From a virus: a stretch of 21,261 nucleotides of DNA. Positions 6,329 to 13,043 of this stretch are shown here, one piece after another; position 1 is the first letter of the stretch, and the number at the start of each line of letters is the position of its first letter. Made by a program: the position numbers and the translations under genes. The notes beneath the pieces are model-generated. The model saw nothing but the letters and a program-made list of their open reading frames with translations, ran no database searches and was not told where the DNA came from. Where the stretch lies: positions 1-21,261 of IMG/VR virus record IMGVR_UViG_3300006790_000136; one strand, 5' to 3'.

Positions 6329-7638
6329 CAGATGCCACCTTTCCCAAGTACCTTCGTGATGAATGTCGCGGTCGCTAGATCCTGTTCGATGTTCAGGACA
6401 TATCCGCCGGCCATGTTACGCACCGCGGCCATGAACAGACGCGCTTCGCCGTTCTCTTTCTCTTCGTCGCTTGCGTTGATAGAGAACATCGCATCAGCCA
6501 GTCGAACCTTGTTGAAGTCTTCTGCCGCGTGTTCCGCTTTTGCCAGCGAGGCTTTCATGCCATCACGGTTTGACTGAATGGCGGTGATGACTGCGAGGTC
6601 TTCGTCCTTGGCAAGTGAGCGCAGACCCATACCGATCGAGGCGCTTTCTCGAATGGCGTCGTCCTTGTAGACGCGATCTGGGGCCATGATGTCCCAGTAG
6701 TCGACCACGACCTCGTCAAAGATCAGACCCTTTGCCTTGTAATGCTCGACGAGGCGTCTGAGGTCTTTGGGCGAGAATGTCCCTGTGCCGTATTCATGCA
6801 CCTTCATCTTGCCCGCTTTTGCCAGCTTCGTTCGAACGGCTGACTCCACGTCGATGATATGCTTGAGCAGGTCGTTGGTCTTGAAGCCTGACAGGTACGC
6901 ATCGACGCGGTCCATCGTCACTTCGACGGAGTTTTCGAGAGAGACGTACAGGACGTTTTTACCGGCGAGCTGCGCGTTGACCGCGAGGTTCATCAGACCA
7001 AAGGATTTACCCGCTTTCGCTGGGCCGAGAATGACCAGCATTTCTTTGCGCTTGGCCCCGCCACCCAGAGCGTCATCCAGCTCCTTGTAGCCCGTTGTGA
7101 TGCCTGGTTCGATCTTGCCTACCGCAATGTCCTTGCGTCGCTCTGTACGCGCCGTGATGTCGTCTGTGACATCATGCCCGATCGAGCCGTCGTTTGCCGC
7201 AACCTGGAACGCTTGGCTCATGTATTCTTCGATCAGGTCGAAGTCATGCGTATCCATTGCGGGGACCGACTTTTGCATCGCAGCCATGATCGCTTGGTGC
7301 TTTGCAAAGCTGGAGATTTCGTCGATCACATAATCGCGGTCAGACAAGTCTTCCTTGCGCAGCAGCTTGAACGTGTCGATCACGTCGTCCTTTTGATCGG
7401 AACGAATGGTCTTGCGCGCAATGGCATCCTTGATCAGTTTGACCAGAACAACCTGCGACGGCACGGATTTGTACTTGTCCCAGTATTGCTGCGACAGCGC
7501 GACCAGATGCGCCTCGCTTTCGTTCAGGAAATACGAGGGCTCGATCAGCCCTTCTGTGCGGATGTTGAATGTCGGGTCGCGCAGAGACAGCGCTGCGACC
7601 TTGCTTTGGAATTCGTCATCGAAGTCATAATGAGGCAT
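6328..7638 (-). CDS. DnaB-type replicative DNA helicase
   Basis: This 436-aa protein is a hexameric RecA-fold helicase that unwinds DNA at the fork and works with the primase. Residues 178-197 (PGITTGYKELDDALGGG) lead into the Walker A motif GPAKAGKS at 205-212. The catalytic Glu is in VSLENS (E235), Walker B is VVVDYWDIM with D313, and ITAIQSNR at 351-358 corresponds to motif H3. The first 150 residues form a helical N-terminal region unlike the primase domain of T7 gp4, matching a system with separate primase and helicase. The start overlaps the Hfq-like gene's stop (TAATG), so the two proteins are made together. Confidence 0.93.
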   Translation of the reverse strand: MPHYDFDDEFQSKVAALSLRDPTFNIRTEGLIEPSYFLNESEAHLVALSQQYWDKYKSVPSQVVLVKLIKDAIARKTIRSDQKDDVIDTFKLLRKEDLSDRDYVIDEISSFAKHQAIMAAMQKSVPAMDTHDFDLIEEYMSQAFQVAANDGSIGHDVTDDITARTERRKDIAVGKIEPGITTGYKELDDALGGGAKRKEMLVILGPAKAGKSFGLMNLAVNAQLAGKNVLYVSLENSVEVTMDRVDAYLSGFKTNDLLKHIIDVESAVRTKLAKAGKMKVHEYGTGTFSPKDLRRLVEHYKAKGLIFDEVVVDYWDIMAPDRVYKDDAIRESASIGMGLRSLAKDEDLAVITAIQSNRDGMKASLAKAEHAAEDFNKVRLADAMFSINASDEEKENGEARLFMAAVRNMAGGYVLNIEQDLATATFITKVLGKGGI

Positions 7639-7865
7639 TAGTCTCGCACCTCACAGACACTTTCAATGGCGCTTTTGAAGATCAGGCTGGGGTGTCCGGT
7701 CTCGTCTTCAAGCAGAATGGTATAGCGGTCGAAAGATTTCAGATTGCCTTTATAGGTGGCCTCGTCTGTGGTGTTTACCCAGATGCTCTTCCCCACAAGC
7801 TTGCTGAGATATTGCTCATGACCCCAAGGCCGCGGGATGCTGAGCTTTTGTCGTTTCTTTTCCAT
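7638..7865 (-). CDS. Hfq/Sm-like RNA-binding protein
   Basis: This 75-aa protein resembles Hfq, a ring-forming Sm protein that binds small RNAs and mRNAs. The helix HEQYLSKLVGK is followed by strands ending GNLKSFDRYTILLED (compare Hfq GQIESFDQFVILL, with Asp46 equal to the conserved Asp40). FKSAIESV at 63-70 stands where Hfq has YKHAISTV. The loop before the last strand is two residues longer than in E. coli Hfq. The Tyr-Lys-His proximal-pore signature is changed to Phe-Lys-Ser, so RNA specificity may differ. There is no long disordered tail. It leads the helicase unit, with a GGCAGGAGAGAAC ribosome site and a dyad 17 nt before the start. Confidence 0.78.
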   Translation of the reverse strand: MEKKRQKLSIPRPWGHEQYLSKLVGKSIWVNTTDEATYKGNLKSFDRYTILLEDETGHPSLIFKSAIESVCEVRD

Positions 7866-7882
7866 GTTCTCTCCTGCCTAAC

Positions 7883-7896
7883 AGTCATCACTGACT
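7883..7896 (-). promoter_or_regulatory. Dyad motif, copy 3 (upstream of the Hfq-like gene)
   Basis: AGTCAGTGATGACT on the minus strand, a 5-bp half-site dyad with 4-nt centre, overlaps the stop codon of the gene before it and lies 17 nt before the start of the Hfq-like gene. There is almost no room for a conventional promoter between the genes, so if this is a promoter its upstream part lies in coding sequence. Confidence 0.6.
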
Positions 7897-8673
7897 GAGT
7901 AATGTTTTCTTGATATCGCGCATTTGCTTGACCGTGTCGAGTGATAGGACGCGCACGACCTCTGTCTCTCGAATGAGCCTCAGATCGTAGCATAAGCGCG
8001 CCAGTGCGATATTTCGATCCGGCCTGTTGCGCACCTCATTGATCAACCACTTGGAGCATGCCTTCTGGTTGCTGCTGCCGACCCAGGCGTCTGCGTGATA
8101 GTGCGAGTGCTTGGGCAGCCGAAGCTTGATCGTGTTTCGCTTTTCAAAGGCACGCTGTCCCGAGATCATGGTTGACGCCTCTGTCAGCATGTTCAGCGGC
8201 GGCAGGTCCAAATCTGCGAGATACGGGTTGTTCGATTTCCACTTGTCGAAGCCGCGCTCCTGCATGAAGTAATTGAACGAGGCATCGAAATAGCTGTCGT
8301 ATGGGCAGCCCAGCTGATCGACGAGGTGCATACGGTTCAGGGTCGATACAATCGTGCGCGCAGGGCGATTGTAGAGGCTTCTCTGTGCGTTCTTGGGCAA
8401 GTCGCTACGTCCACTGGCGGGACGCCCGTAGAAGCGCTTGAAAGCGCGTCTGTGCGCTTCGTTGTATTCGTGAATAAACACGTATGAGCGCAACACCGGA
8501 TGGATGTGACGATAATCGAACCAGCACTGGTGGATACGCTTGCGTTCGGCTTTGACCATGTCCTTGCGCCAGAACTTATACATCAAGCCTTCGAGTGTCG
8601 TCCAATCGAGTTCTGACTGGACGACATCTTTGAACAGATCGTTAGCCGTCTGTGATGAAGGATGGGAATTCAA
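7888..8673 (-). CDS. Unknown basic phage protein downstream of phoH
   Basis: This 261-aa basic protein is of unknown function. It contains an aromatic/basic helix run (MYKFWRKDMVKAERKRIHQCWFD begins about residue 31 and is given here only as its first residues' location), then YVFIHEYNEAHRRAFKRFYGRP and conserved-looking SHYHADAWVG. The start is uncertain. ATG at 8724 would overlap phoH by 83 nt with low-complexity sequence; TTG at 8673 follows an ACGAGGG site and keeps the protein-like segment DLFKDVVQSELDW; ATG at 8583 has a GAAGG site but drops that segment. I prefer 8673. It is the second and last gene of the phoH unit. Confidence 0.65.
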   Translation of the reverse strand: MNSHPSSQTANDLFKDVVQSELDWTTLEGLMYKFWRKDMVKAERKRIHQCWFDYRHIHPVLRSYVFIHEYNEAHRRAFKRFYGRPASGRSDLPKNAQRSLYNRPARTIVSTLNRMHLVDQLGCPYDSYFDASFNYFMQERGFDKWKSNNPYLADLDLPPLNMLTEASTMISGQRAFEKRNTIKLRLPKHSHYHADAWVGSSNQKACSKWLINEVRNRPDRNIALARLCYDLRLIRETEVVRVLSLDTVKQMRDIKKTLLSQ

Positions 8674-9433
8674 ACTGTTGGCCCTCGTCGCTGTCTGCAC
8701 TGTCGATGTCAGTGTCATACGCATCGAGAATTAGCCGGACGAGGCCGTGCCTGACGATGTCATCCCGCGTGAATTCAACTGAACCGACTGTGTCTAGATA
8801 GCAGATACGCTTGAACCCGTCAATCAGTCCTGACTTAGTATTTGATGGAAGCATGCACTGCTTTGGGTCGCCGTCAATGGCGTATCGTGCGCCCTCGCCC
8901 AAGCGTGTCAGAAACATCTTCATTTCTTCGACGGTGGCGTTCTGCGCCTCGTCAAAGAGAACCATGGACGGCTCGTCAAAGCTGCGGCCCTGCATGAAGT
9001 TCAGCGGTACAATCTCGATCTTCTCGGTGCGCATCAGATATTCGAAGTGACCGTGGCCCAGGCCGTCGTTGAACCCCTGCCCGTAGGCTGCGATGTAGGG
9101 CGCCATCTTCTCTTCCATGGTCCCTTTCAGAAACCCGATCGGACGACCGGCCTCAACCGCGGGGCGCGTGAGATAAATCTTCTCGATGTCTTTCTTCAGG
9201 AGCATGTCGGAGGCAACCCGCGCCGCGACGTATGTCTTGCCAACCCCTGCCGGCCCAATCCCGAATGTGATCTTGTTGTGACGCAGCGAGGAAATGTATT
9301 CCCGCTGTTTCGCAGTCTTGGGAACGAGAGGAGATTTCTGCCGCGCCGGAGCTTTGGGAGCCATATCGTCTACCAACCGAAGATTGGTAATCTGATCTTG
9401 ATGGCGGGGTTTGGTTTGCTTCCGCTTGGACAT
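8642..9433 (-). CDS. phoH: PhoH-like ATPase
   Basis: This 263-aa protein has the PhoH P-loop fold. Walker A is GIGPAGVGKT at 58-67, then LTRPAVEAGRPIGFLKG at 88-104, a family hallmark, Walker B VLFDEAQN at 158-165 and GDPKQ at 188-192. The family binds nucleotide and is linked with RNA metabolism; it is very common in marine phages, where its job is still unclear. The first 40 residues are basic and probably disordered. The ATG at 9433 has an AAGGAG site 7 nt upstream. It leads its own transcription unit, preceded by a terminator at 9551-9568 and the dyad at 9466-9479. Confidence 0.93.
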   Translation of the reverse strand: MSKRKQTKPRHQDQITNLRLVDDMAPKAPARQKSPLVPKTAKQREYISSLRHNKITFGIGPAGVGKTYVAARVASDMLLKKDIEKIYLTRPAVEAGRPIGFLKGTMEEKMAPYIAAYGQGFNDGLGHGHFEYLMRTEKIEIVPLNFMQGRSFDEPSMVLFDEAQNATVEEMKMFLTRLGEGARYAIDGDPKQCMLPSNTKSGLIDGFKRICYLDTVGSVEFTRDDIVRHGLVRLILDAYDTDIDSADSDEGQQFEFPSFITDG

Positions 9434-9459
9434 AAGTAACTCCTTATAATGTCTCGCAT

Positions 9460-9488
9460 AGTATAACTCATTCCTGAGTGTTTTTGAA
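9460..9488 (-). promoter_or_regulatory. Possible promoter of phoH
   Basis: On the minus strand, TTCAAA (9483-9488) and TATACT (9460-9465) are spaced by 17 bp, an acceptable but imperfect match to a bacterial sigma-70 promoter. The dyad at 9466-9479 fills the spacer, so a bound protein could repress or activate. The same geometry is not found at the other dyads. Confidence 0.4.
9466..9479 (-). promoter_or_regulatory. Dyad motif, copy 4 (upstream of phoH)
   Basis: ACTCAGGAATGAGT on the minus strand is a perfect 5-bp dyad with a 4-nt centre, here with C and G exchanged at the second position compared with copies 1 and 3. It lies 32 nt before the phoH start codon. Confidence 0.65.
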
Positions 9489-9550
9489 CAAGACTATGTT
9501 ATTGACACTCGGAAAGATTATCCGTCGGTAGGTGATCCTCAAACGACGAA

Positions 9551-9568
9551 ACGGCCCCGAAGGGCCGT
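9551..9568 (-). terminator. Intrinsic terminator after the phosphoesterase gene
   Basis: A perfect 7-bp GC-rich stem (ACGGCCC with GGGCCGT) is capped by a TTCG tetraloop and followed on the minus strand by TTCGTCGTTTG. It starts five bases past the phosphoesterase stop codon. This is the clearest terminator in the window. Confidence 0.85.
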
Positions 9569-9573
9569 CTGTC

Positions 9574-10974
9574 TCAGTCTTTGAAGATTTTCTCATCCGC
9601 GGTTCGGAAGTAATACTGTCCACCAAGAACGCAGTGATCTTGGATCGGAATGTATTCAAACACGGATTGGCGAGTTTGCGTGTCGCAGTGGACGACCATG
9701 ATGCCGTTCTGCCAAATCTCGCCATCCATGAAGTCTGCCCGCCGACGCTGGCCGCCGCCCATCTGGTGAAACTCGCATGCGCCGAAGAACGGGTTGAAGA
9801 AGGGCCAGACCTCATGTTTGTGGTAGTGGCCGCCCCAGCCTGGAATGCGCAGCTTGCGGCGCTCTGGATAGTGGCAGCTCAGCAGGCAGTCCCAGTATAT
9901 CTTGAAGTTCCGCGACAGCTCCTTCTTCACGTCAGATTCAGTGAAGGCTTTGAGCGATGCCTGACCGGTGAAGTTGACCTCATAGCGGTCCAGCCCGAGC
10001 AGCTGCGGGATGTCCATGCCGTGCAGATCGCAGAGCAAGACTTTCAGGGCCGGTGTTTGCTCGCCAAGGTGACGGAACAGCCGGTATTCGTGGTTGCCTT
10101 CGATGAAGTCCAGCTGTGCGTCGGCGTTGTCCTCGCGCAGCTCTTCGAGCAATTTGTGGTTCCAGTGGATCTCGCTCATGACATCGAACTCGCGCGGGTC
10201 CGAGGTGTATTTGCTGAAATCCGCCAGGTCAAAGAAGTCGCCGTTCATATTGATCACGTCAGGCTGAATGCGACGGTTGGCTTCGACAAACATGCGGCGC
10301 ACGAAGGGGTCGCATTTGGTCCCGTGAAAGTCCGTGCCGACGAGGATCGTCTTGAAGCGCTTGCCGTTGTCCGGCCGCTCATACTTGCCCGCATAGGAGC
10401 GCTTCATGTCGGTGACGCGCTGCATTTCATCTTTCGAGGCATGCTTGCCAATGGCGCGCTCGATCCCGTGAGCATGGCGGCTCAACTCAAGATCGGCTTG
10501 TCGGCGGAATTCAGAGAATGAACCGAAATATCGGTTCCATGTGCTGTCGCTGATCGAGCTGTTGTTGCGGAACAGGTTGCGGGTCATGTGAACGCGGTGA
10601 CCTGCCTCGTCTGACAGCATGTCTGCAATGGATCGCAGGTGCTTGATGCAGTCGATATCCGTCCAGTCTTCGCGATACTCGCGCACCTCGTCAGACTTCG
10701 GAACGCGGCGGCCCAGGTTGTCGACCATTTGACCAGGCTGAAGGACTTCCTCTTTCTCGACGCGGTCTTGATCGCGTCCAGCTGCAACACGGGAGCCGAT
10801 GGTCTTGAGGCCGTTCTCGTGGTCCTTGTTACGCCGGCGGATTTCAGAGACGAGGCTCTTGGCGCGACTTAGGGATAGACCCGCCTCCTCTGCAACATCT
10901 GACATCGTGGGGAAGGCGACAATGTCATTGTAGATGTCGATGAAACGGTTGGTCTTCTTGAGATTTCGGCCCAT
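9574..10974 (-). CDS. Calcineurin-like metallophosphoesterase with DNA-binding N-terminus
   Basis: This 466-aa protein has three parts. Residues about 10-48 look like a helix-turn-helix (IVAFPTMSDVAEEAGLSLS). Residues about 108-163 match the homing-endonuclease-associated repeat: a helix CIKHLRSIADML, then TWNRYFGSFSEFRRQADLE. Residues 207-400 carry the catalytic motifs: TDFHG (D215, H217), NGDFFDL (D246), EGNHEYR (N294, H295), CHYPE (H368) and GGHYHKH (H383, H385). The two-metal centre should hydrolyse phosphodiesters; with DNA-binding modules attached, a nuclease is more likely than a protein phosphatase, but this is inference. It has a GGGAG site before the ATG and a terminator right after the stop. 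Confidence 0.85.
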   Translation of the reverse strand: MGRNLKKTNRFIDIYNDIVAFPTMSDVAEEAGLSLSRAKSLVSEIRRRNKDHENGLKTIGSRVAAGRDQDRVEKEEVLQPGQMVDNLGRRVPKSDEVREYREDWTDIDCIKHLRSIADMLSDEAGHRVHMTRNLFRNNSSISDSTWNRYFGSFSEFRRQADLELSRHAHGIERAIGKHASKDEMQRVTDMKRSYAGKYERPDNGKRFKTILVGTDFHGTKCDPFVRRMFVEANRRIQPDVINMNGDFFDLADFSKYTSDPREFDVMSEIHWNHKLLEELREDNADAQLDFIEGNHEYRLFRHLGEQTPALKVLLCDLHGMDIPQLLGLDRYEVNFTGQASLKAFTESDVKKELSRNFKIYWDCLLSCHYPERRKLRIPGWGGHYHKHEVWPFFNPFFGACEFHQMGGGQRRRADFMDGEIWQNGIMVVHCDTQTRQSVFEYIPIQDHCVLGGQYYFRTADEKIFKD

Positions 10975-10995
10975 ATGAGGCTCCCGTGTTGAGGC

Positions 10996-11070
10996 TCAAA
11001 GAGCGATTAGTAAAATGAGGATGCTGAAGGTCAGTGCGATCATTGAGATAAAGGCGTGGTTTGGGGTCAT
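10996..11070 (-). CDS. 24-residue single-span membrane peptide
   Basis: This tiny gene encodes MTPNHAFISMIALTF and a further nine mostly hydrophobic residues. Nearly the whole peptide is one membrane-spanning helix. Three signs support it: its ATG overlaps the holin stop as ATGA, a GGTGA ribosome site lies 6 nt upstream, and a dyad copy sits 25 nt upstream. Its place after the holin and endolysin suggests a holin partner or regulator, but no homology can be claimed at this length. Confidence 0.55.
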   Translation of the reverse strand: MTPNHAFISMIALTFSILILLIAL

Positions 11071-11645
11071 CGCAGATCACCGTGTTTGTTCATCCACTCA
11101 CTGATGACTGCATTCTCTTCGCGCGTGGAAAGATCGGCTTCGATGTCACCCGCGGCGATGTTGACCCGCTCGATCTCGGCGCCCGTGTCTTGCACGTCGT
11201 CGATGATCTTGCGCGTCTCAACCACGGCTTTGACGCCATTGATCTGCTTTTGCATATCGAAGGTCTGAACCTTGGCCTGATGACGGCCGCCAAAGTAGAA
11301 GGCGATGATTGCGCTGAGCAGCCACCAAAGAGGTTCAGGGACCAATGCAATGCCGGTCATGCGCGAGGCAAACCACACGGGGTCCACCATTGCAGAGACG
11401 AACATGCCGATGATCCCGAATGCCATCAGCGGACGCGGGATGCGGTTCAAACCGTCGATTAGGCGATCGAACCAGTTGGTGCGGTTCTCGCTTTGAAACT
11501 CGCGACCGAATTGAGCTTGAGCCCCGCCGGTCAGCTGATGATCTCGGCGGGCCTGGCCTTCACGGCTTGTGCGAAAGAAACCCGCGGTGTCGGTGATAAC
11601 GTTGCGCCCGCCGCCGAACAGGGCTTTGAAGATGTCTCCTACCAT
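11067..11645 (-). CDS. Holin (GTA 3-TM type)
   Basis: This 192-aa protein should form the inner-membrane lesions that time lysis and release the endolysin. The segment from about residue 74 to 120 matches the GTA holin family: LNRIPRPLMAFGIIGMFVSAM (first span begins at RPLM), a hydrophobic WFA..MTGIALVPEP segment, and LWWLLSAIIAFYFGGR. The N-terminus is Gly/Arg rich and the C-terminal 70 residues are a charged helix. The start at 11645 is one base past the endolysin stop (TAAGATG); a longer frame exists but overlaps the endolysin gene. Confidence 0.82.
   Translation of the reverse strand: MVGDIFKALFGGGRNVITDTAGFFRTSREGQARRDHQLTGGAQAQFGREFQSENRTNWFDRLIDGLNRIPRPLMAFGIIGMFVSAMVDPVWFASRMTGIALVPEPLWWLLSAIIAFYFGGRHQAKVQTFDMQKQINGVKAVVETRKIIDDVQDTGAEIERVNIAAGDIEADLSTREENAVISEWMNKHGDLR
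11096..11109 (-). promoter_or_regulatory. Dyad motif, copy 5 (inside the holin 3' end)
   Basis: AGTCATCAGTGAGT on the minus strand lies in the last codons of the holin gene, 25 nt before the 24-aa peptide's start codon. It fits the same half-site and 4-nt spacing as the intergenic copies. It could give the peptide and the phosphoesterase a start of their own. A chance match within coding sequence is possible. Confidence 0.45.
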
Positions 11646-11646
11646 C

Positions 11647-12267
11647 TTACCACCGTGCCGTGCGGGCTTTGAACTGTTCACGGGTCATATGATACCGCGG
11701 GTGCATGAACTCTTCGGCGCGCTTGATCCAGCCGCCCTTCCCGCCTGCGCGGGTCCGAGCATACTTGCGCGACGCGGGCCGACGATCAGCGATGCGGAAA
11801 TAGTAATTGCGCCGTTCGACGCCGTATGCGTCTTCCATGGCGCTACCCATCTGCTTGTAGACGGCTTCCACCTTGCGCAGCGTGATTGGGCCGATCGACC
11901 CGTCTGCCTTGATGTCGGGCAGGGTGCGGTCGATGGTGTTGCACATGCGTTGCAGGATTTTGACAGCGTTGTTGCCCGCGTTCACCTGCATGTCGAAGAC
12001 GGTTGCATGCAACTCGGCCGGCAGCTGGTCGATCTTGGGCTTGAAGAAGTAATGACGCAGGAAGATTTGAACGGCCTGATCGACGGTCAACAGACGCACA
12101 TCGCGGGTATCCACGTCGCCGTCTTTGTCCAGATCCATACCAAGGGCGCGCATCGTGTGGATTGTCACGCCGTATTTGGTTGCCCCGCCTGGATCATCAG
12201 GGTCGTTCACGTAGCCGCCTTCGCGGGAGACGATGGAATGGGCAATGCTTTCGATGGTGGGTTTCAT
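11647..12267 (-). CDS. Endolysin, GH108 N-acetylmuramidase
   Basis: This 206-aa enzyme cuts the peptidoglycan glycan chain at lysis. The GH108 signature SREGGYVNDPDDPGG contains the catalytic Glu16, then TKYGVT, a typical order. Residues about 115-190 match the C-terminal peptidoglycan-binding domain, with DGSIGPITLRKV and ERRNYYFRIADRRP ... GGW. Residues 45-56 (DLDKDGDVDTRD) are a perfect EF-hand-type calcium loop inserted in the catalytic domain. There is no signal peptide, so it relies on the holin. The start at 12267 follows a TTGAGG site 7 nt after the upstream stop; longer readings run into the upstream gene. Confidence 0.92.
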   Translation of the reverse strand: MKPTIESIAHSIVSREGGYVNDPDDPGGATKYGVTIHTMRALGMDLDKDGDVDTRDVRLLTVDQAVQIFLRHYFFKPKIDQLPAELHATVFDMQVNAGNNAVKILQRMCNTIDRTLPDIKADGSIGPITLRKVEAVYKQMGSAMEDAYGVERRNYYFRIADRRPASRKYARTRAGGKGGWIKRAEEFMHPRYHMTREQFKARTARW

Positions 12268-12274
12268 GATAGCC

Positions 12275-12859
12275 TCAAGAAGATTGAAGGACGTAGCAAA
12301 TAGGGTCGAGCTGATCGAACGCATCCTCGCCCCCGCAGCGGTAAGTGACGGCGACCGTGATGCACACGCGACCTGGAAACAGACCGTCTGGAGGCAGAAA
12401 GGTGGCCTCAACCGGTGTCAGGTCTGTGCCGAACTGGCGAATCGGGGAAAGAAGAGTCCCAGGAAGCGGAATGTTGCGCTCGTCGGTGAACAAAGGGATT
12501 GCGGTCTTCGCGAGACAGCTGGCCCCGTGACTATTTCGTTTGACCAGATACCGCGCCGTCACGGGCTCGTCGGGAGTGACCGGCTCTTTGACGTATGAGA
12601 ACACTGGATCTCGGTAAAGAATGCGGTCAGCGCCGGTTATCTGGTTGAGAGTTTTGATGATTTCATCGGTTTGCTGTTTCGTCGCCAGCTCATTCACCCC
12701 CAGAAAGTCTCGCGCGCTGTCTCTGATCACATCCTTCTTGGCTTCAAATACGACCGTGACGATCCCGAATGCGATGGTCCACGAGGTCAGAATGATGATG
12801 GTGATGTCGCGAAGCTTGGATGCGATGCTGGAAACGGAAAGTCCGTATGGGAGGTTCAT
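12275..12859 (-). CDS. Membrane-anchored unknown protein of the lysis block
   Basis: This 194-aa protein has one N-terminal span (about 19-38, ITIIILTSWTIAFGIVTVVF), then a charged region and a soluble C-terminal part with four Cys residues, which would suit disulphide bonds in the periplasm. It lies directly upstream of the endolysin and is the first gene of the unit. An inner-membrane spanin or a lysis regulator would fit the position, but there is no long coiled coil and no nested lipoprotein gene, so I do not assign it. Its start lies 18 nt after the dyad at 12878-12891. Confidence 0.72.
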   Translation of the reverse strand: MNLPYGLSVSSIASKLRDITIIILTSWTIAFGIVTVVFEAKKDVIRDSARDFLGVNELATKQQTDEIIKTLNQITGADRILYRDPVFSYVKEPVTPDEPVTARYLVKRNSHGASCLAKTAIPLFTDERNIPLPGTLLSPIRQFGTDLTPVEATFLPPDGLFPGRVCITVAVTYRCGGEDAFDQLDPICYVLQSS

Positions 12860-12877
12860 GGCTATTCCGCTCTGCTA

Positions 12878-12891
12878 AGTCATTAATGAGT
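12878..12891 (-). promoter_or_regulatory. Dyad motif, copy 6 (head of the lysis unit)
   Basis: ACTCATTAATGACT on the minus strand is followed by TAGCAG. It lies just downstream of a good sigma-70-like promoter (12893-12921), so the expected transcription start falls inside the dyad, as in a repressor operator. Confidence 0.65.
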
Positions 12892-12892
12892 T

Positions 12893-12921
12893 ATCATAAC
12901 ACAACCTACAGTCTAACTCAA
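12893..12921 (-). promoter_or_regulatory. Sigma-70-like promoter of the lysis unit
   Basis: On the minus strand, a -35 box TTGAGT (12916-12921) and a -10 box TATGAT (12893-12898) are separated by exactly 17 bp, each differing from consensus by one or two bases. It lies in the 184-nt gap before the lysis genes, after the hairpin at 13003-13037. The rest of this gap (about 12922-13002) holds nothing I recognise. Confidence 0.6.
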
Positions 12922-13002
12922 CAGTATCGGGTCTATATGCGACAGGATGCGCTGCGGGACGCTCTTAGAAGCTCTCTCATGCGCAGGATGGGGTTTTGTG
13001 AA

Positions 13003-13037
13003 CCCTGACACTGTGAAAGAACAAGACAGCGTCAGGG
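13003..13037 (-). terminator. Hairpin terminator after the tail/GNAT genes
   Basis: CCCTGAC pairs with GTCAGGG (7 bp), then one A/C mismatch, then CTGT with ACAG (4 bp), around an 11-nt loop. It begins six bases past the GNAT stop. On the minus strand the stem is followed by TTCACAAAA and has no good U tract, so it is a moderate terminator at best. It separates the tail unit from the lysis unit. Confidence 0.6.
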
Positions 13038-13043
13038 AGCGAT

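Noticed and set aside
9532-10521. A 329-aa plus-strand frame opposite the phosphoesterase
   Set aside because: The minus-strand frame carries clear catalytic motifs; this one has no recognisable domain and runs across the terminator at 9551-9568.
12275-12859. An i-spanin call for the gene before the endolysin
   Set aside because: The N-terminal span and position fit, but there is no long coiled coil and no nested outer-membrane lipoprotein gene, so it is left unassigned.
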